Positions 27,772-38,200 of a DNA stretch of 44,743 bases are shown piece by piece. Position 1 is the stretch's first letter. Every line of letters starts with the position of its first letter. Made by a program: the position numbers and the translations under genes. Under the pieces are notes generated by a model. It saw only the letters and a list, made by a program, of their open reading frames with translations. It was not told the DNA's origin and did not search any database. The DNA is from an uncultured Planctomycetaceae bacterium (GTDB lineage Bacteria > Planctomycetota > Planctomycetia > Planctomycetales > Planctomycetaceae), in assembly GCA_903924405.1 (NCBI GenBank), contig CAIYBH010000088.1, forward strand, positions 1-44,743, written 5' to 3'.

Positions 27772-29191
27772 GTGTATCGCCAGGTGTTCATACAACGCGA
27801 CAGTTTACGTCAACAACTGCAGTTCAGTCACAACAGATCAGAGAGAAATGGACCCGGTCATCCGCTTTCTCTTGAAGTGGTCCCCGAGAGGTCGTGGCGG
27901 GGAGTGGCAGTGAGGTTAGCGGAGTTTACCACAAACCCCGTCACGTCCCAATGAAGCCAGTTTGCGGGACGGGGATTTTGCGAATCTCAGGCCAACTGCA
28001 CCGTTTATTCCGCCACCGTTTTGCCCATCATTCAGGGGAATAACCCGATTTTCAACTTCAACTTTTGATTTCGAACGACTTCGTCCCTGTGTCAATCTGC
28101 ACGAGGTGTTGCAGGACAATACTGGTGAATCTCCGCCAAAATGCCATTTGAGAGACAATCCCTCACTACTGGACATACCCACCCGCATTTGCCAGCATTT
28201 TCTGTGCCATTTCTGAGAAGTAATGCTAGTGACGGGAAAACCCTACGGTTGTTTTCGTGTGTATCGGCAGTTTTTGCAGTTTTCTTTCCCGGATATTGCA
28301 ATGTTGATTCGTTTGGTTGCCTTTTAATCTTTGCAGTTTGCCCATTTTGATAGATGGCAAAGCTGTTGCTGAAAAAGTTCCCGAACGAAGTGACAAGCCG
28401 TCGTGGAAGAGGTGTCGCAGGGTTTGGCTTCATTCGATTGCGGCTTCGTGTTTCCCCTCCGTAACCCAACTCACGCCGCGAATTCTTCGCAATTTTGGCA
28501 GCCATTGTGTGCAGAGGGTTAATTCTGCTGTGGTTGTTTTGATTCTACACAATTTCTGCTGACAAAGTGGTCGTTGGCACCCCTGGCCCTGAGACTTGCA
28601 CGACCCGGCTGGTGTTGGCTAAACGGTCGATCCACATGCACGGACAGTTCAGTTCTGCGTGGCTTTTTGCTTCGCTTTGCTGTTAGGAAGGCGGCCGCGC
28701 TAAGTGCTCCAGGCAGTCTGTGCCGCTGATCTTTGACGCTCTTTCTCGGGCTCAGGGCACCGCGTGTGCCGGCGCACGGCAGGGCAATATGGCCTGTGTC
28801 TTCCCGGGGGTTGTCGATCATCGCTTCGATACCGGTTGATCGTGGTGTACTTTTCACCGACTGTCACACTGGAGTTGGTGGTATTTGCAGTTCGACGGAC
28901 TGTTCTGGCACTGCCCATTTACGATGTTTCGGCCGCTCACGATTAAAAATTGTCAAACCGCCAAAAATTCGCGGCAGTCTGCCCGTGGCCTGGTGTTTGA
29001 CCGGGCGAAGTCGTATGTTTTGTGTACGGGTGCCCGCGTTCCCTGTGAACGTCTGGCTGCCTGACGCGGCCCTGCCGTGGATGGCTTCGGACCAACCTGT
29101 CCGGTCACCTGCTGTAAGGAACAACAGCAGGCCAGTCACCGGATACGGGTAAGCGCCGTGTTTTTGATTCTGCTCTGCGCTGGAATTCGGC
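27772..29191. other. 1.4 kb gap with no recognisable gene
   Basis: The longest gene-free stretch in the window, between divergently oriented genes. Several frames of 60-140 codons exist on both strands (for example 28092-28505 minus and 28733-29152 plus), but none has a domain, signal peptide or convincing ribosome site. The section from about 28000 to 28560 is visibly more AT-rich than its surroundings. No tRNA-like cloverleaf was recognised. The promoter-proximal end near metX carries a long hairpin, listed separately. Confidence 0.5.
29096..29149 (+). promoter_or_regulatory. Extended hairpin upstream of metX, possible leader element
   Basis: An inner stem CCTGCTGT (29108-29115) pairs with ACAGCAGG (29124-29131) around an 8-base loop. 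An internal loop separates it from an outer stem TCCGGT (29100-29105) with ACCGGA (29138-29143). A further four pairs (29096-29099 with 29146-29149) extend it past a two-base bulge. It ends 42 bases before the metX start. It matches no SAM riboswitch class that I could recognise. It may be a regulatory leader or a terminator of upstream transcription. Confidence 0.4.
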
Positions 29192-30367
29192 ATGACCTCA
29201 GAAGACAACTCTGCACATTGGTCCGACAGCAACTCCGTAGGCCTTGTAAAGACGCAGTACACGCAACTGTTTCAGCCGCCTCGATTGCTGCAGTTTGCCT
29301 GTGGTTCGCAGTTGGGGCCGATTACCGTCGCCTACGAAACCTATGGGCAGCTGAATTCGGATAGCAGTAACGCCATTTTTGTGTGTCATGCGCTGACTGG
29401 TGACGCACACGCGGCTGGCTGGCATTCCCCGGAAGACCGAAAGCCGGGTTGGTGGGATGGTTTCATTGGTCCGGGGAAAGGCCTGGATACCAGCAAGTAC
29501 TTCGTGATTTGCGCGAATGTGCTGGGGGGCTGTCAGGGAACGACGGGACCGGGATCAATCAATCCAGCTACCGGAAAACGGTTTTGTCTGGATTTTCCGT
29601 TCCTCACAATCCGCGACATTGTCACCGTACATGCCGAACTGGTGCGAAGTCTGGGTATTCGACAGCTGCTGGCTGTCGTAGGAGGCTCGCTGGGCGGTAT
29701 GCAGGTGCTGGAGTGGGCTGTGCGTTTTCCTGAGCAAGTTCGGGCGGCTGTGGTGCTGGCTTCGGCAACTCAGCTTTCCGCTCAGGGAATCGCCTTCAAT
29801 GCCGTGGGACGCAGAGCGATCTATGCGGACCCGGGGTTTTCCAATGGAGAGTACTACGACAGCGACGGGCCCCGTTACGGCCTTGCCCTGGCACGCATGG
29901 TCGCTCACATCACCTATCTCTCGGAAAACTCGATTGAGCTGAAGTTCGGGCGACGTCTGCAGGACAGTGAAGAATACGCATTCAGCATGCAGAAGGAGAC
30001 GGAATTTCAGATCGAAAGCTATCTGCACTACCAGGGAAAACGCTTTGTCCAGCGTTTTGATGCCAACAGCTATCTGTATCTGACTCGTATGATGGATTAC
30101 TTCAATCTGGCTGAGGGATCCGGGTCACTGGCCGAGGCGCTCGACAAATCCCTCTGCCGCTTCTTTGTGGCTTCGTACGATACGGACTGGCTATTTCCGA
30201 CCAGTCAGAGCCGTGAACTGGTTTCTGCACTACTGCAGGTGAAACGCCACGTGTCGTTTCTTGAGCTCCGCTGCCCGTTCGGTCACGACTCTTTCCTGAT
30301 CGATCTGGATCCCCTGGCGGCGCTTGTGTCCCCGTTTCTCGATCGTGCTATGGATGGGGCTGATTGA
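29192..30367 (+). CDS. metX: Homoserine O-acetyltransferase MetX
   Basis: An alpha/beta-hydrolase-fold acyltransferase of 391 residues that activates homoserine for methionine synthesis. Features are the N-terminal YETYGQLN (48-55), HALTGDAHAAG (66-76), GWWDGFIGPGKGLDT (86-100), the nucleophile elbow GGSLGGMQ (Ser166), the acidic residue in DTDWLFP and the catalytic His in GHDSFLID near the C-terminus. The motifs match the MetX family; acetyl versus succinyl donor cannot be fixed by eye, acetyl being the default for this family. No metW or metY neighbour is present. A possible leader hairpin lies just upstream. Confidence 0.94.
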   Translation: MTSEDNSAHWSDSNSVGLVKTQYTQLFQPPRLLQFACGSQLGPITVAYETYGQLNSDSSNAIFVCHALTGDAHAAGWHSPEDRKPGWWDGFIGPGKGLDTSKYFVICANVLGGCQGTTGPGSINPATGKRFCLDFPFLTIRDIVTVHAELVRSLGIRQLLAVVGGSLGGMQVLEWAVRFPEQVRAAVVLASATQLSAQGIAFNAVGRRAIYADPGFSNGEYYDSDGPRYGLALARMVAHITYLSENSIELKFGRRLQDSEEYAFSMQKETEFQIESYLHYQGKRFVQRFDANSYLYLTRMMDYFNLAEGSGSLAEALDKSLCRFFVASYDTDWLFPTSQSRELVSALLQVKRHVSFLELRCPFGHDSFLIDLDPLAALVSPFLDRAMDGAD

Positions 30368-30461
30368 TCTGGCCGACCACAACGCCCGCTCAAAAAGCAA
30401 CAGTATCCCTGATGAAACCGGTCCGCTCGGGGCCATTACGCCTGGTGTTCTCCTGACGCTC

Positions 30462-30484
30462 TGAGTTCGCAGTGGTCGAACTCA
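30462..30484. terminator. Short hairpin between convergent metX and DUF1501 genes
   Basis: TGAGTTCG (30462-30469) pairs perfectly with CGAACTCA (30477-30484) across a 7-base loop. It lies about 95 bases past metX and 100 bases past the DUF1501 stop on the other strand, but no T-run follows, so it is only a candidate bidirectional terminator. Confidence 0.35.
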
Positions 30485-30586
30485 ATTTGTATTCAATGAC
30501 GTCCCACTTGCCTCGGACTGTCGTCGCTCCCTGTTCCACAAACGGGTTGCCGTCGATGGGAGAGTCTGATGCGCAGCTGACGGTAT

Positions 30587-32050
30587 TCAGGCAATCAGCT
30601 CTTCCACCACGCGACCGTGAACGTCTGTCAGGCGGAAATCGCGTCCAGCGTATCTGTAAGTAAACTTCTCGTGATCAAAGCCAATCAGTTTCAGAATCGT
30701 GGCATGCAGGTCGTGCACATGCACCGTATTCTCAACGGCCTTGAACCCGAATTCGTCCGTGGCACCATGCACATAACCGCCGCGAACGCCGCCCCCGGCC
30801 ATCCACATTGTGAAGCCCCAGTGATTGTGGTCGCGGCCATTGATCTTACCGGCATTGGCTCCCTTGGTCGGCAGTTCCACGACTGGCGTTCGGCCAAATT
30901 CACCACCCCAGATCACAAGAGTTTCTTCCAGCAGTCCGCGCTGTTTCAGGTCAGTCAGGAGTGCCCCGATGGCCTGATCGCACTGTTTGGCAAGCCGACG
31001 GTGGTTGACTTCGATATCGTCGTGATTGTCCCATGGCTGACCTTCTCCATGCCATACCTGCACAAAGCGGACTCCGCGTTCCACCAGCCGTCGGGCAATC
31101 AGGATCTGCCGGGCCTGAACACCGTCGCCGTACATCTCGCGGATATGCTTCGGTTCGCGGTTGACGTCAAACGCGTCGGCTGCTTCGGTCTGCATGCGGA
31201 AGGCCAGTTCCCACGACTGAATCCGTGCTTCAAGCTGCGCATCTCCCGGACGCTGTTCCATGTGTTTGCTGTTCAGCAATCGCAGCAACCCCAGCTGTTT
31301 TGCCTGCTCCGCCGGCGCGATGCGATCATTCCGGACGTTCTCGATCAGTTTTTCCAGCTCGGTGTGACGGGTATCGACGTAGGTGCCCTGAAATACTCCC
31401 GGCAGAAATCCGCTCTGCCAGTTCTGCGATTCCTGAATCGGGTAGCCCCCCGGACACATCGCGACGAAAGCTGGCAGGTTCTGATTCTCTGTGCCCAGAC
31501 CCCAGGTCAGCCATGAGCCCATGCTGGGGCGAACAAGTCGTGCTTCACCGCAGTTCATCAGCAGCAGGGATGGTTCGTGGTTCGGGACGTTGGCATGCAT
31601 CGACCGGATGACGCAAAGGTCATCTGCGTGCTTCGCGGTGTTTTCAAACAGCTCACTGATCTGGATGCCACTCTGACCATAGCGACGAAATCGAAATGGA
31701 GACGGGTAGAGTGCTCCCGTCTGTCGCTCGGTGGCCAGATTGCCCGAGGACAGCATTTCACCGCCGCGTCGCTGCAGTTCGGGCTTGTAGTCAAACGTGT
31801 CCACATGCGACGGGCCTCCGTTCGCAAACAGATGAATCACATGTTTCACTCGGGATGGAAACTGTGATGGTTTGCCCTGCATGGGGTTCAGCGGTTCTTT
31901 CTCCGCCGCGCCAAGTTGCTGATTCTGCAGCAGATCGGCCAGCGCCACGCCCCCGATTCCCATTCCGCATCGAGAAAGCATGCCACGTCGTCCGACAGCC
32001 ACAGGGGCGCCATCGGTCTGCAGAAAGGGGATTCTCATGGATGTTGTCAT
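30587..32050 (-). CDS. DUF1501 protein with twin-arginine-like signal
   Basis: A DUF1501 family protein of about 487 residues, of alkaline-phosphatase/sulfatase-like fold, with unproven function. The N-terminus contains a basic GRRGMLSRCGMGIGGVALADLL stretch that reads like a twin-arginine signal. Family landmarks are HLFANGGPSHVDTFDYKP, TLVIWGGEFGRTPVVE, GRDHNHWGFTMWMAGGG and the C-terminal KFTYRYAGRDFRLTDVHG. The ATG at 32050 is preferred over the upstream GTG at 32065; another ATG lies at 32038. It sits 18 bases after the DUF1549/DUF1553 gene. The two are an obligate-looking pair in planctomycetes, so they probably form one exported complex or pathway. Confidence 0.93.
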   Translation of the reverse strand: MTTSMRIPFLQTDGAPVAVGRRGMLSRCGMGIGGVALADLLQNQQLGAAEKEPLNPMQGKPSQFPSRVKHVIHLFANGGPSHVDTFDYKPELQRRGGEMLSSGNLATERQTGALYPSPFRFRRYGQSGIQISELFENTAKHADDLCVIRSMHANVPNHEPSLLLMNCGEARLVRPSMGSWLTWGLGTENQNLPAFVAMCPGGYPIQESQNWQSGFLPGVFQGTYVDTRHTELEKLIENVRNDRIAPAEQAKQLGLLRLLNSKHMEQRPGDAQLEARIQSWELAFRMQTEAADAFDVNREPKHIREMYGDGVQARQILIARRLVERGVRFVQVWHGEGQPWDNHDDIEVNHRRLAKQCDQAIGALLTDLKQRGLLEETLVIWGGEFGRTPVVELPTKGANAGKINGRDHNHWGFTMWMAGGGVRGGYVHGATDEFGFKAVENTVHVHDLHATILKLIGFDHEKFTYRYAGRDFRLTDVHGRVVEELIA

Positions 32051-32068
32051 AACAGTACTTTCCACCCG

Positions 32069-34705
32069 TTAGTCGACAAAGGCAAATTCATTTGTCATCA
32101 ACAGCGCCTGCGCCAGCTGGCTCCAGGCATCCTGACGGCCTTCCACCTGCTCCCGGAAGTCCTGTTCCGAGTTCCAGACCCGGACCGCATTGCCCGGACC
32201 GGACTGGGTGACCACGATCTTTGATTTAAAGCTGTCGTGCGCCGAACCGCTGCGACAGTCCACCACAAAATCCAGCGTATCGCCGGCGGCCAGTTCAATG
32301 CCGGCTCCGGCAAACGTCTGAGTTGAATTTGCAGCCACGACGTCGGCCACCTGCTGACCTCGAGGCGCCAGGACACGCATCCGGACGCCGTCACCCTGGT
32401 CAGTTTCATGAGTCACCACGCCGTGCAGCAGCACGCGGCCGGCGGAGTCGGCCGTCCAGCGACGGATGGCACACTGATGAAGATCGTTGCCGGCATGTCC
32501 GCCCATGCGGTTGAGAAAGACCCAGCCCAGGGCCGCATCCGGAAGCATCTCGCCCCCCTGAATCCGACCTTCTTTAACCACTGTCAACGTGCGAAAGTCG
32601 GTGACCATCGTAGCCCCCTCATCAAGGCGACCATATCCGTAGCTCCACCCGCCCGGGGCTGTGGTCTGTAACTGCTGAACGTCGTTGACGTAGCTTTCGG
32701 CAGCCTGCAACTCCTCATCCCCGGGTTCACGCTGCAGCACAACCCGGAACATGTGCCGGATCCGATCAGCCGGTTTCTGGTCCGCACCTGCGGTGTGCGT
32801 CAGTGCAGCCACCTCAGAGGCGCGATTCATCAGGAAGGCATTGTTCAGGTAAAACAGGGCCTGTTGCGGAATAGTCGTCTGAAAACGCCGCGGAGTGTGT
32901 GTGTCGGGACTGGCCACATCAAACGTGCGAAACAAGCCAGGCACATTCTGGCGATCAATCCTGGCATAAACAGCCCGCCGGCGGACGTTGGCATCCGCCG
33001 CCAGATCCGCAGAAGGGCCTCCTACCGTCCGGTCCAGTTGACCAGCCGCGCATAAGACGGCGTCCCGCTGTGATTCAAAGTCCAGACGCATGCGATTCAT
33101 TCGAGCGAATAGTCGATTCTCCGGATCTCGTTCCAGCAGATCGTCTCGATGGTCAGAACTTTGCCGCCACGTTTCCGACAATACGATTTGTCGGATCAGG
33201 TGCTTCAGCGACCAACCATGGTCCTGAAAATCCTTCGTGAGCCAGTCCAGGAGTTCCAGGTGCGAAGGCTGTTCCGTCCGCACGCCAAAGTCACTGGGCG
33301 TCTCGACAAAGCCCCGACCGAACAAATGCATCCAGACCCGATTGACTGCCACTCGACCAGTCAGGGGGTTTTCCCGGCTGGCGATTGAGTTTGCCAGTTC
33401 CAGGCGCCCGCTGCCATCGCTGAAGTTGGCAGCGTCAGATGTGGAAATCGCCGTCAGAAAACGTCGGGGAACATGATCTCCCCGGTTGCCCGGATTTCCG
33501 CGGCGAAAAATGACCGGCTCTTCCGGTTGCGGCTTGTCCACCAGACGCAGTGTCGAGGGGTCGTTCTTTGGTTCGTCCGAGGACGCGAAGATGCCGTACA
33601 TCGAGTAGTAGTCGGCTGTCGGGATTGGGTCGAATTTGTGATCATGGCAGCGTGCACAGGCGACTGTCAGGCCCAGCATGCCACGCGTCACCACGTCAAT
33701 CCGGTCGTCAATGATGTCGTGCGGGTTGTTCAGAAACCGACGGCCCAGAGTCAGAAACCCCATGGCGGCCAACTGTCCGGGATCATCAGACCCCGACATT
33801 CGATCCGCACTAAGCTGCCGTTTGAGAAACTCATCCCACGGCATGTCGGCATTCAATGCGCGAATCACCCACTCGCGGTATTTCCACGCATCCGGGTACT
33901 CCCGATTCTCGTTGAACACGTAGCCCTTGGTGTCCGCATAACGGGAGACGTCCAGCCAGTAGCGTCCCCAACGTTCCCCGAAATGGGGTGAGCCCAGCCA
34001 TCGATCCACCAGGGCCGTGTACCATTGCGGAAACTCGCCCCGGTCGAATGCAGCCTGCGCTTCCTGCAGGTCGCGACTTTCCGGCGGCAAACCAAGCAGT
34101 GCAAACGACAGTCGACGCACCAGCACCGCTGCAGGTGCAGTTGGTGATCGCTGCAATCCCTGTTCTGCCAGTTGACGATCAATCAGAAAGTCGATGGGGT
34201 GTCGTCCTTCCGGACAGGAGGACAGGTCCACAGTCTGCACCGGCTGAAAAGCCCAATGCTCGCGCCACTTTTCAGCACGACGTCGGGCCTCGGCTTCCAG
34301 ACTGGAGGTCTCAGGCCACGGAGCCCCGGCCTCAATCCAGCTTTTCACCGCCGTCAATTGCAGGTCGTCCAGTTTGCCCGAGGATGGCATCGCAATGTCA
34401 TCCGCCGAATGCTGCAGCACCTGCCACAGCCGACTTTCAGCAGGGGCCCCCGGCACAATCAAGGCCCGATCACCGGCTTTCCCCTGCAGCACATCCTCAC
34501 GACGATCCAGCCGAATTCCATTCTCCTGCTTTGTCGGTCCGTGACACTCCACACAGCGGTCCAGCAGCAATGGGCGAATGGACGTCTCAAATGCATCATC
34601 CCCGGTGACGTCCTGCGTCAACAACAGCAACGCCGAGGCACTGATGCACAGCGGCCAGATGCAGGCAGTCAGGGAACGCAGGGTACGCCTGAACTGTGAA
34701 TTCAT
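32069..34705 (-). CDS. Planctomycete cytochrome c protein (PSCyt1-DUF1549-DUF1553)
   Basis: An exported protein of 878 residues starting at the ATG at 34705 (MNSQFRRTLRSLTACIWPLCISASALLLL, signal or anchor). A PSCyt1 cytochrome domain has the haem motif CVECH (51-55). DUF1549 spans roughly 168-378 and ends with CARCHDHKFDP, containing a second CxxCH (350-354). DUF1553 spans roughly 435-870 (ENPLTGRVAVNRVWMHLFG ... LLMTNEFAFVD). Between about 684 and 842 there is a beta-rich insertion (GRVLLHGVVTHETDQGDGVRMRV ... GDTLDFVVDCRSG) inside the usual end of DUF1553. Function is unproven but presumably periplasmic redox. An upstream in-frame extension to 34927 is rejected. Confidence 0.93.
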   Translation of the reverse strand: MNSQFRRTLRSLTACIWPLCISASALLLLTQDVTGDDAFETSIRPLLLDRCVECHGPTKQENGIRLDRREDVLQGKAGDRALIVPGAPAESRLWQVLQHSADDIAMPSSGKLDDLQLTAVKSWIEAGAPWPETSSLEAEARRRAEKWREHWAFQPVQTVDLSSCPEGRHPIDFLIDRQLAEQGLQRSPTAPAAVLVRRLSFALLGLPPESRDLQEAQAAFDRGEFPQWYTALVDRWLGSPHFGERWGRYWLDVSRYADTKGYVFNENREYPDAWKYREWVIRALNADMPWDEFLKRQLSADRMSGSDDPGQLAAMGFLTLGRRFLNNPHDIIDDRIDVVTRGMLGLTVACARCHDHKFDPIPTADYYSMYGIFASSDEPKNDPSTLRLVDKPQPEEPVIFRRGNPGNRGDHVPRRFLTAISTSDAANFSDGSGRLELANSIASRENPLTGRVAVNRVWMHLFGRGFVETPSDFGVRTEQPSHLELLDWLTKDFQDHGWSLKHLIRQIVLSETWRQSSDHRDDLLERDPENRLFARMNRMRLDFESQRDAVLCAAGQLDRTVGGPSADLAADANVRRRAVYARIDRQNVPGLFRTFDVASPDTHTPRRFQTTIPQQALFYLNNAFLMNRASEVAALTHTAGADQKPADRIRHMFRVVLQREPGDEELQAAESYVNDVQQLQTTAPGGWSYGYGRLDEGATMVTDFRTLTVVKEGRIQGGEMLPDAALGWVFLNRMGGHAGNDLHQCAIRRWTADSAGRVLLHGVVTHETDQGDGVRMRVLAPRGQQVADVVAANSTQTFAGAGIELAAGDTLDFVVDCRSGSAHDSFKSKIVVTQSGPGNAVRVWNSEQDFREQVEGRQDAWSQLAQALLMTNEFAFVD

Positions 34706-35202
34706 GATGGCTTCATTTCCACAACAAAAACAGGCAGGAAGTTCTGGCAGGTGTTCAGGGCAGGCAACGTCTTTGTCGCATGTTCGGCAAATGCGCCGCA
34801 CCTTCCCGATCCTGACAAGCACCGGAAGATTCGGAGCGGGGCGGCAGACAAACCTCACGGTGCAATAAACAGCAGCAAAAAGTACTGGCCTTACCCGGTT
34901 GAAGGCGAAGATGCCTTCCAACCGCAATCACCAGGTACGCTGCTGCGCAGCACCGTGCTGACCATACCGCCACTGAGAAGCATCGTACCCGGAAGGCGTG
35001 GCGGGACAACAGAAACTTACTGATGCGAGGGAATTCTCAGTCTCAACAGTCACCAGAAACGGCAATTTCCCGAGTTTCGACCGCTATTTTGGCTGAGATC
35101 CGAAAAACATTCAGCCCTGTGCTCCCCCACACCACCGAGGATGGCGGTCGGGGGAGTGAACTTCACCAGAAGAATACTGCACAGGATCAGAATGGCTACT
35201 GG
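34706..35202. other. Gap between the two minus-strand cytochrome genes
   Basis: About 500 bases without a convincing gene. The minus-strand frame extending the DUF1549 gene upstream encodes a Cys-rich stretch lacking a signal peptide and is probably untranslated. A strong hairpin at 35122-35156 lies just after the large gene's stop and separates the transcripts. Confidence 0.5.
35122..35156 (-). terminator. Hairpin terminator downstream of the giant cytochrome gene
   Basis: Read on the minus strand, CTCCCCC (35156-35150) pairs with GGGGGAG (35128-35122). An inner stem, ACCGCC with GGTGGT including one G-U, is nested inside. A run of five T follows about 20 bases further on, which is distant for an intrinsic terminator. 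The hairpin starts about 46 bases after the stop at 35203. Confidence 0.5.
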
Positions 35203-38200
35203 TCAGTGCTTGTGTTCGTGCTCGGTGAACAGCCCGTTTTTGGCGTCGCCACCTGCCAGCACATAGGCCATCAGATCCAGGATTTCCTCCCGTGTCAGCT
35301 TGTTCAGAACACCTTTCGGCATCAGGCTGACATCACTCAACGCCCGCTCTTCGATATCAGCCTTTGCGACTTCGATGAACTTCTCGGGCGCCGATGGATT
35401 GTCAATCACTTTCAACTGGTCGCCCGTTTCTTCGACGACCAGACCGGTGACGACTTTCCCCGAATCCAGAGTAATGACGTTGGATTGATACTTGCGATCC
35501 ACTTTCTTCGACGGATTCAGGATGTGATCCAGCACATCAACCCGGGAATACTCGGTGGGCAATTTTGTCAAATCCGGGCCCACATTATTGCCCTGACCAT
35601 TGAGCTTGTGACAGCCGACGCAGGCTGCGGCGCGGAATAACTGCTGTCCGATCGGAAAGCTGTTTGCCCGATGCGTCAGGTGCATGACGTCCCCCTGAAG
35701 ATCGTCCAACTGCCATTCCGTATTCCGTCCCAGATATTTCAGCAGGTCGTCTTTCATTTCCAGTCCGGCGGAGGCCAGGTAGCCGGTGGGATCCGCTTCC
35801 CAAGCCGGCAGGTCCGCGACGACATACAAAGCGCCATACATGCGCCGCCAGTGTCCCGGGTAGGTGCAGACATACGGATAAATTCCGGGCTCCTTCGGCA
35901 CCTCAAAGAAAATGGAATCGGTCTGTTCTGGCTGAATCAGGCGGCTGGCCACCAGTACTTTGTCTGAACGAGGAATGAACTGCCGCTCTGCCGCGTCCGC
36001 ATCACGTCCGGTGGCTTCTGCCAGTTCGCCGACTTCGGCCATGGTTCCCGGCATCACTACCGCAAAGTTGTGTGGCATGTTGTCGGTATTGGTCAGACGA
36101 AACTCCACGGGACGCCCAGCCTGCACGGCAATCGTTTCCCGGTCATAGATCATTCGCTCGCGGACGGTCCCCAGTGGAATCAGAGGTACCACAACGGCAG
36201 ACAGGTCCTTTTCAAACTGCTGGCGTTGTGAGTCCGGCAGTCGGCTGCGAAGCCCCTCGACCAGCGCGAGTGCTCGTTCAGCCGGGGCAGAGTTGCGATC
36301 GCGTGGGGCCAGAGATTTCAGAAATTCCACGATTCCGTTGGCCAGTGGCTCCAGGGATACCCCGGGCCAGTCTTCGGCACGGATGGAGTTCAGGGCATCG
36401 AGCGTTACGGGAACGGACGCCTGGTCGGCCAGCAGCCGGCTGAGCACCGTTGTTTTCTCTGCTTCATGCCCGGGAATCTGCATCAGTGCCAGAATCCCAA
36501 GATCCTGCACGGTCTGCTCAGCCGCAGACACCAGCACGTCCGCCGGAATCTGCTGTTTCTTTCGCCCCGGGCCACGCCATGACATGCTCAGCCCATCCCC
36601 GCCACCGTTATCAAAGTAGGTGGCAATGATCGGATGCAACCCCTTCGTCAATCGGACACGGCCCTGCTTTTCCACTGGTCCATGCAGACCATCATTGTCG
36701 ATCAGCAACTCGCCATCGATATAGAATCGAGAACCGTCATCGGAGCTGATAAAAAACGTGTACTCCCCGGCCTGATCAATCATGATCTGCCCCGTGAACA
36801 TCAACGCAAATGCGTCACGGGTCTGCAGTACTGGCTGGTCCATCACGATTGTTGTCGCTCGGCCGGTCGCGTTTGGCTTGAGCGCTTGCAGCGTTTCGCG
36901 GGCGACGTTCGAAGGATTCGGGGCGTAAAAATCAACTCGCAATCCGGGTTCCGTCAGCACGGTGGCTCCTTTTGCCCCCGCCAGTTTCGGTACCATTGCA
37001 CTGAGCGGAGCAAACAGTGCCTGTCGTGCTGCCGAAGACGAAACCAGCGTTACGGAACGCAGCACGTCCTCCAGTTTCAACTGGTCCGCCTGCAGTGCTT
37101 CAAAGACCGCGGTGCCGTTTCCGTCCGCACTGATCCACGCCGCAATCGCGACGCGTCGGGTCTCTCCGGACACTGCTGTGCGAGCCAGCCCGGCAATCCG
37201 GTCGCGCACCTTCGTCAGTTGCTCAGGTGACTGACTGGACAGCAACTGACTGAGACTGTTCAGCACGTTGGTGCTGGCTTTGGCATTCAGGTCCTCAATC
37301 AGTGCGAACAGTTCTTCAATCTCCGCCACACCACGCAGCCCCGCCAGTCCCGCGAGGCTGCTCTGCAGCGTTTCGACCGGGACGTTCTCCCGCGTCAGAA
37401 TTGCGCGATACACGCCCTCTGTCTTGTCCATCTTCAGCAGGTCGTCCACGCTGGCACTGGACAATGCATACGCTTCGGCATTTCGGGACAGTTTGTTCCC
37501 CGCTGCCAGAGATTCTCGAATGGCCTGATCGAGGTTGATCACCGAGCGGGCTTCGTTGATGACCCATGTCAGTTGAACGTCCTGCTCCGTCTGCATGGCT
37601 GCAAACAGAATTTCCGCCGCCAGAGGTCCCCTGAAATGGGTGGCCGCGACGACGGCTTCAGCACGCACCTGAGGTGACGGGTCTGTTGCCAGTCGCAACA
37701 ACTGCTCTTCCAGGGCCTGCCACGGAGGAGTGACGGCCTGAGCGGCTGCCTGCAGCCCACGCTGCTCATCCGCAACCACCGGCACAGCACGTCCGGCACG
37801 CTGGATTGCTGCTGTCGTGGCAGACTGCTCTGACGCCCGAAAGGCAACGTCCCGCGCCAAATCCCGCACGACTCGAACCGCTGCCGCTCGCGCGTCGGCA
37901 ACGGGCGACCCCAGCAGCGATTGCAGCAATGCGAAGTCCGGTTGTCGCACCTGCTGAGTCACCCAGAGGGCTTCCACCAGCGATCGTGCGTGTTCCGGAT
38001 TTGAAACGTCCCACTGAGCTTTCCACGCATTGACTTCCGCCAACACTTCGGCGGGATTGCGTCCCGTCAATTCCAGTCGCGCACGATAACGCTCGGCCAG
38101 CGTCGGCGAGGCCAGTGTGGCAACGACCTGGGCCGTCGTGGCTTGCCTCAAGGCGACGACCGGTGAGGTCTTGCGACCGTCCGCTGTGACGCGGTAAATT

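Noticed and set aside
29090..29191. SAM riboswitch upstream of metX
   Set aside because: The hairpin does not form the multi-stem junctions or carry the conserved words of the SAM classes that I know.
34706..34927. Upstream extension of the DUF1549 gene with a Cys-rich stretch (CRTCDKDVACPEH)
   Set aside because: It would precede the signal peptide and lacks its own start context; the ATG at 34705 gives a normal exported protein.
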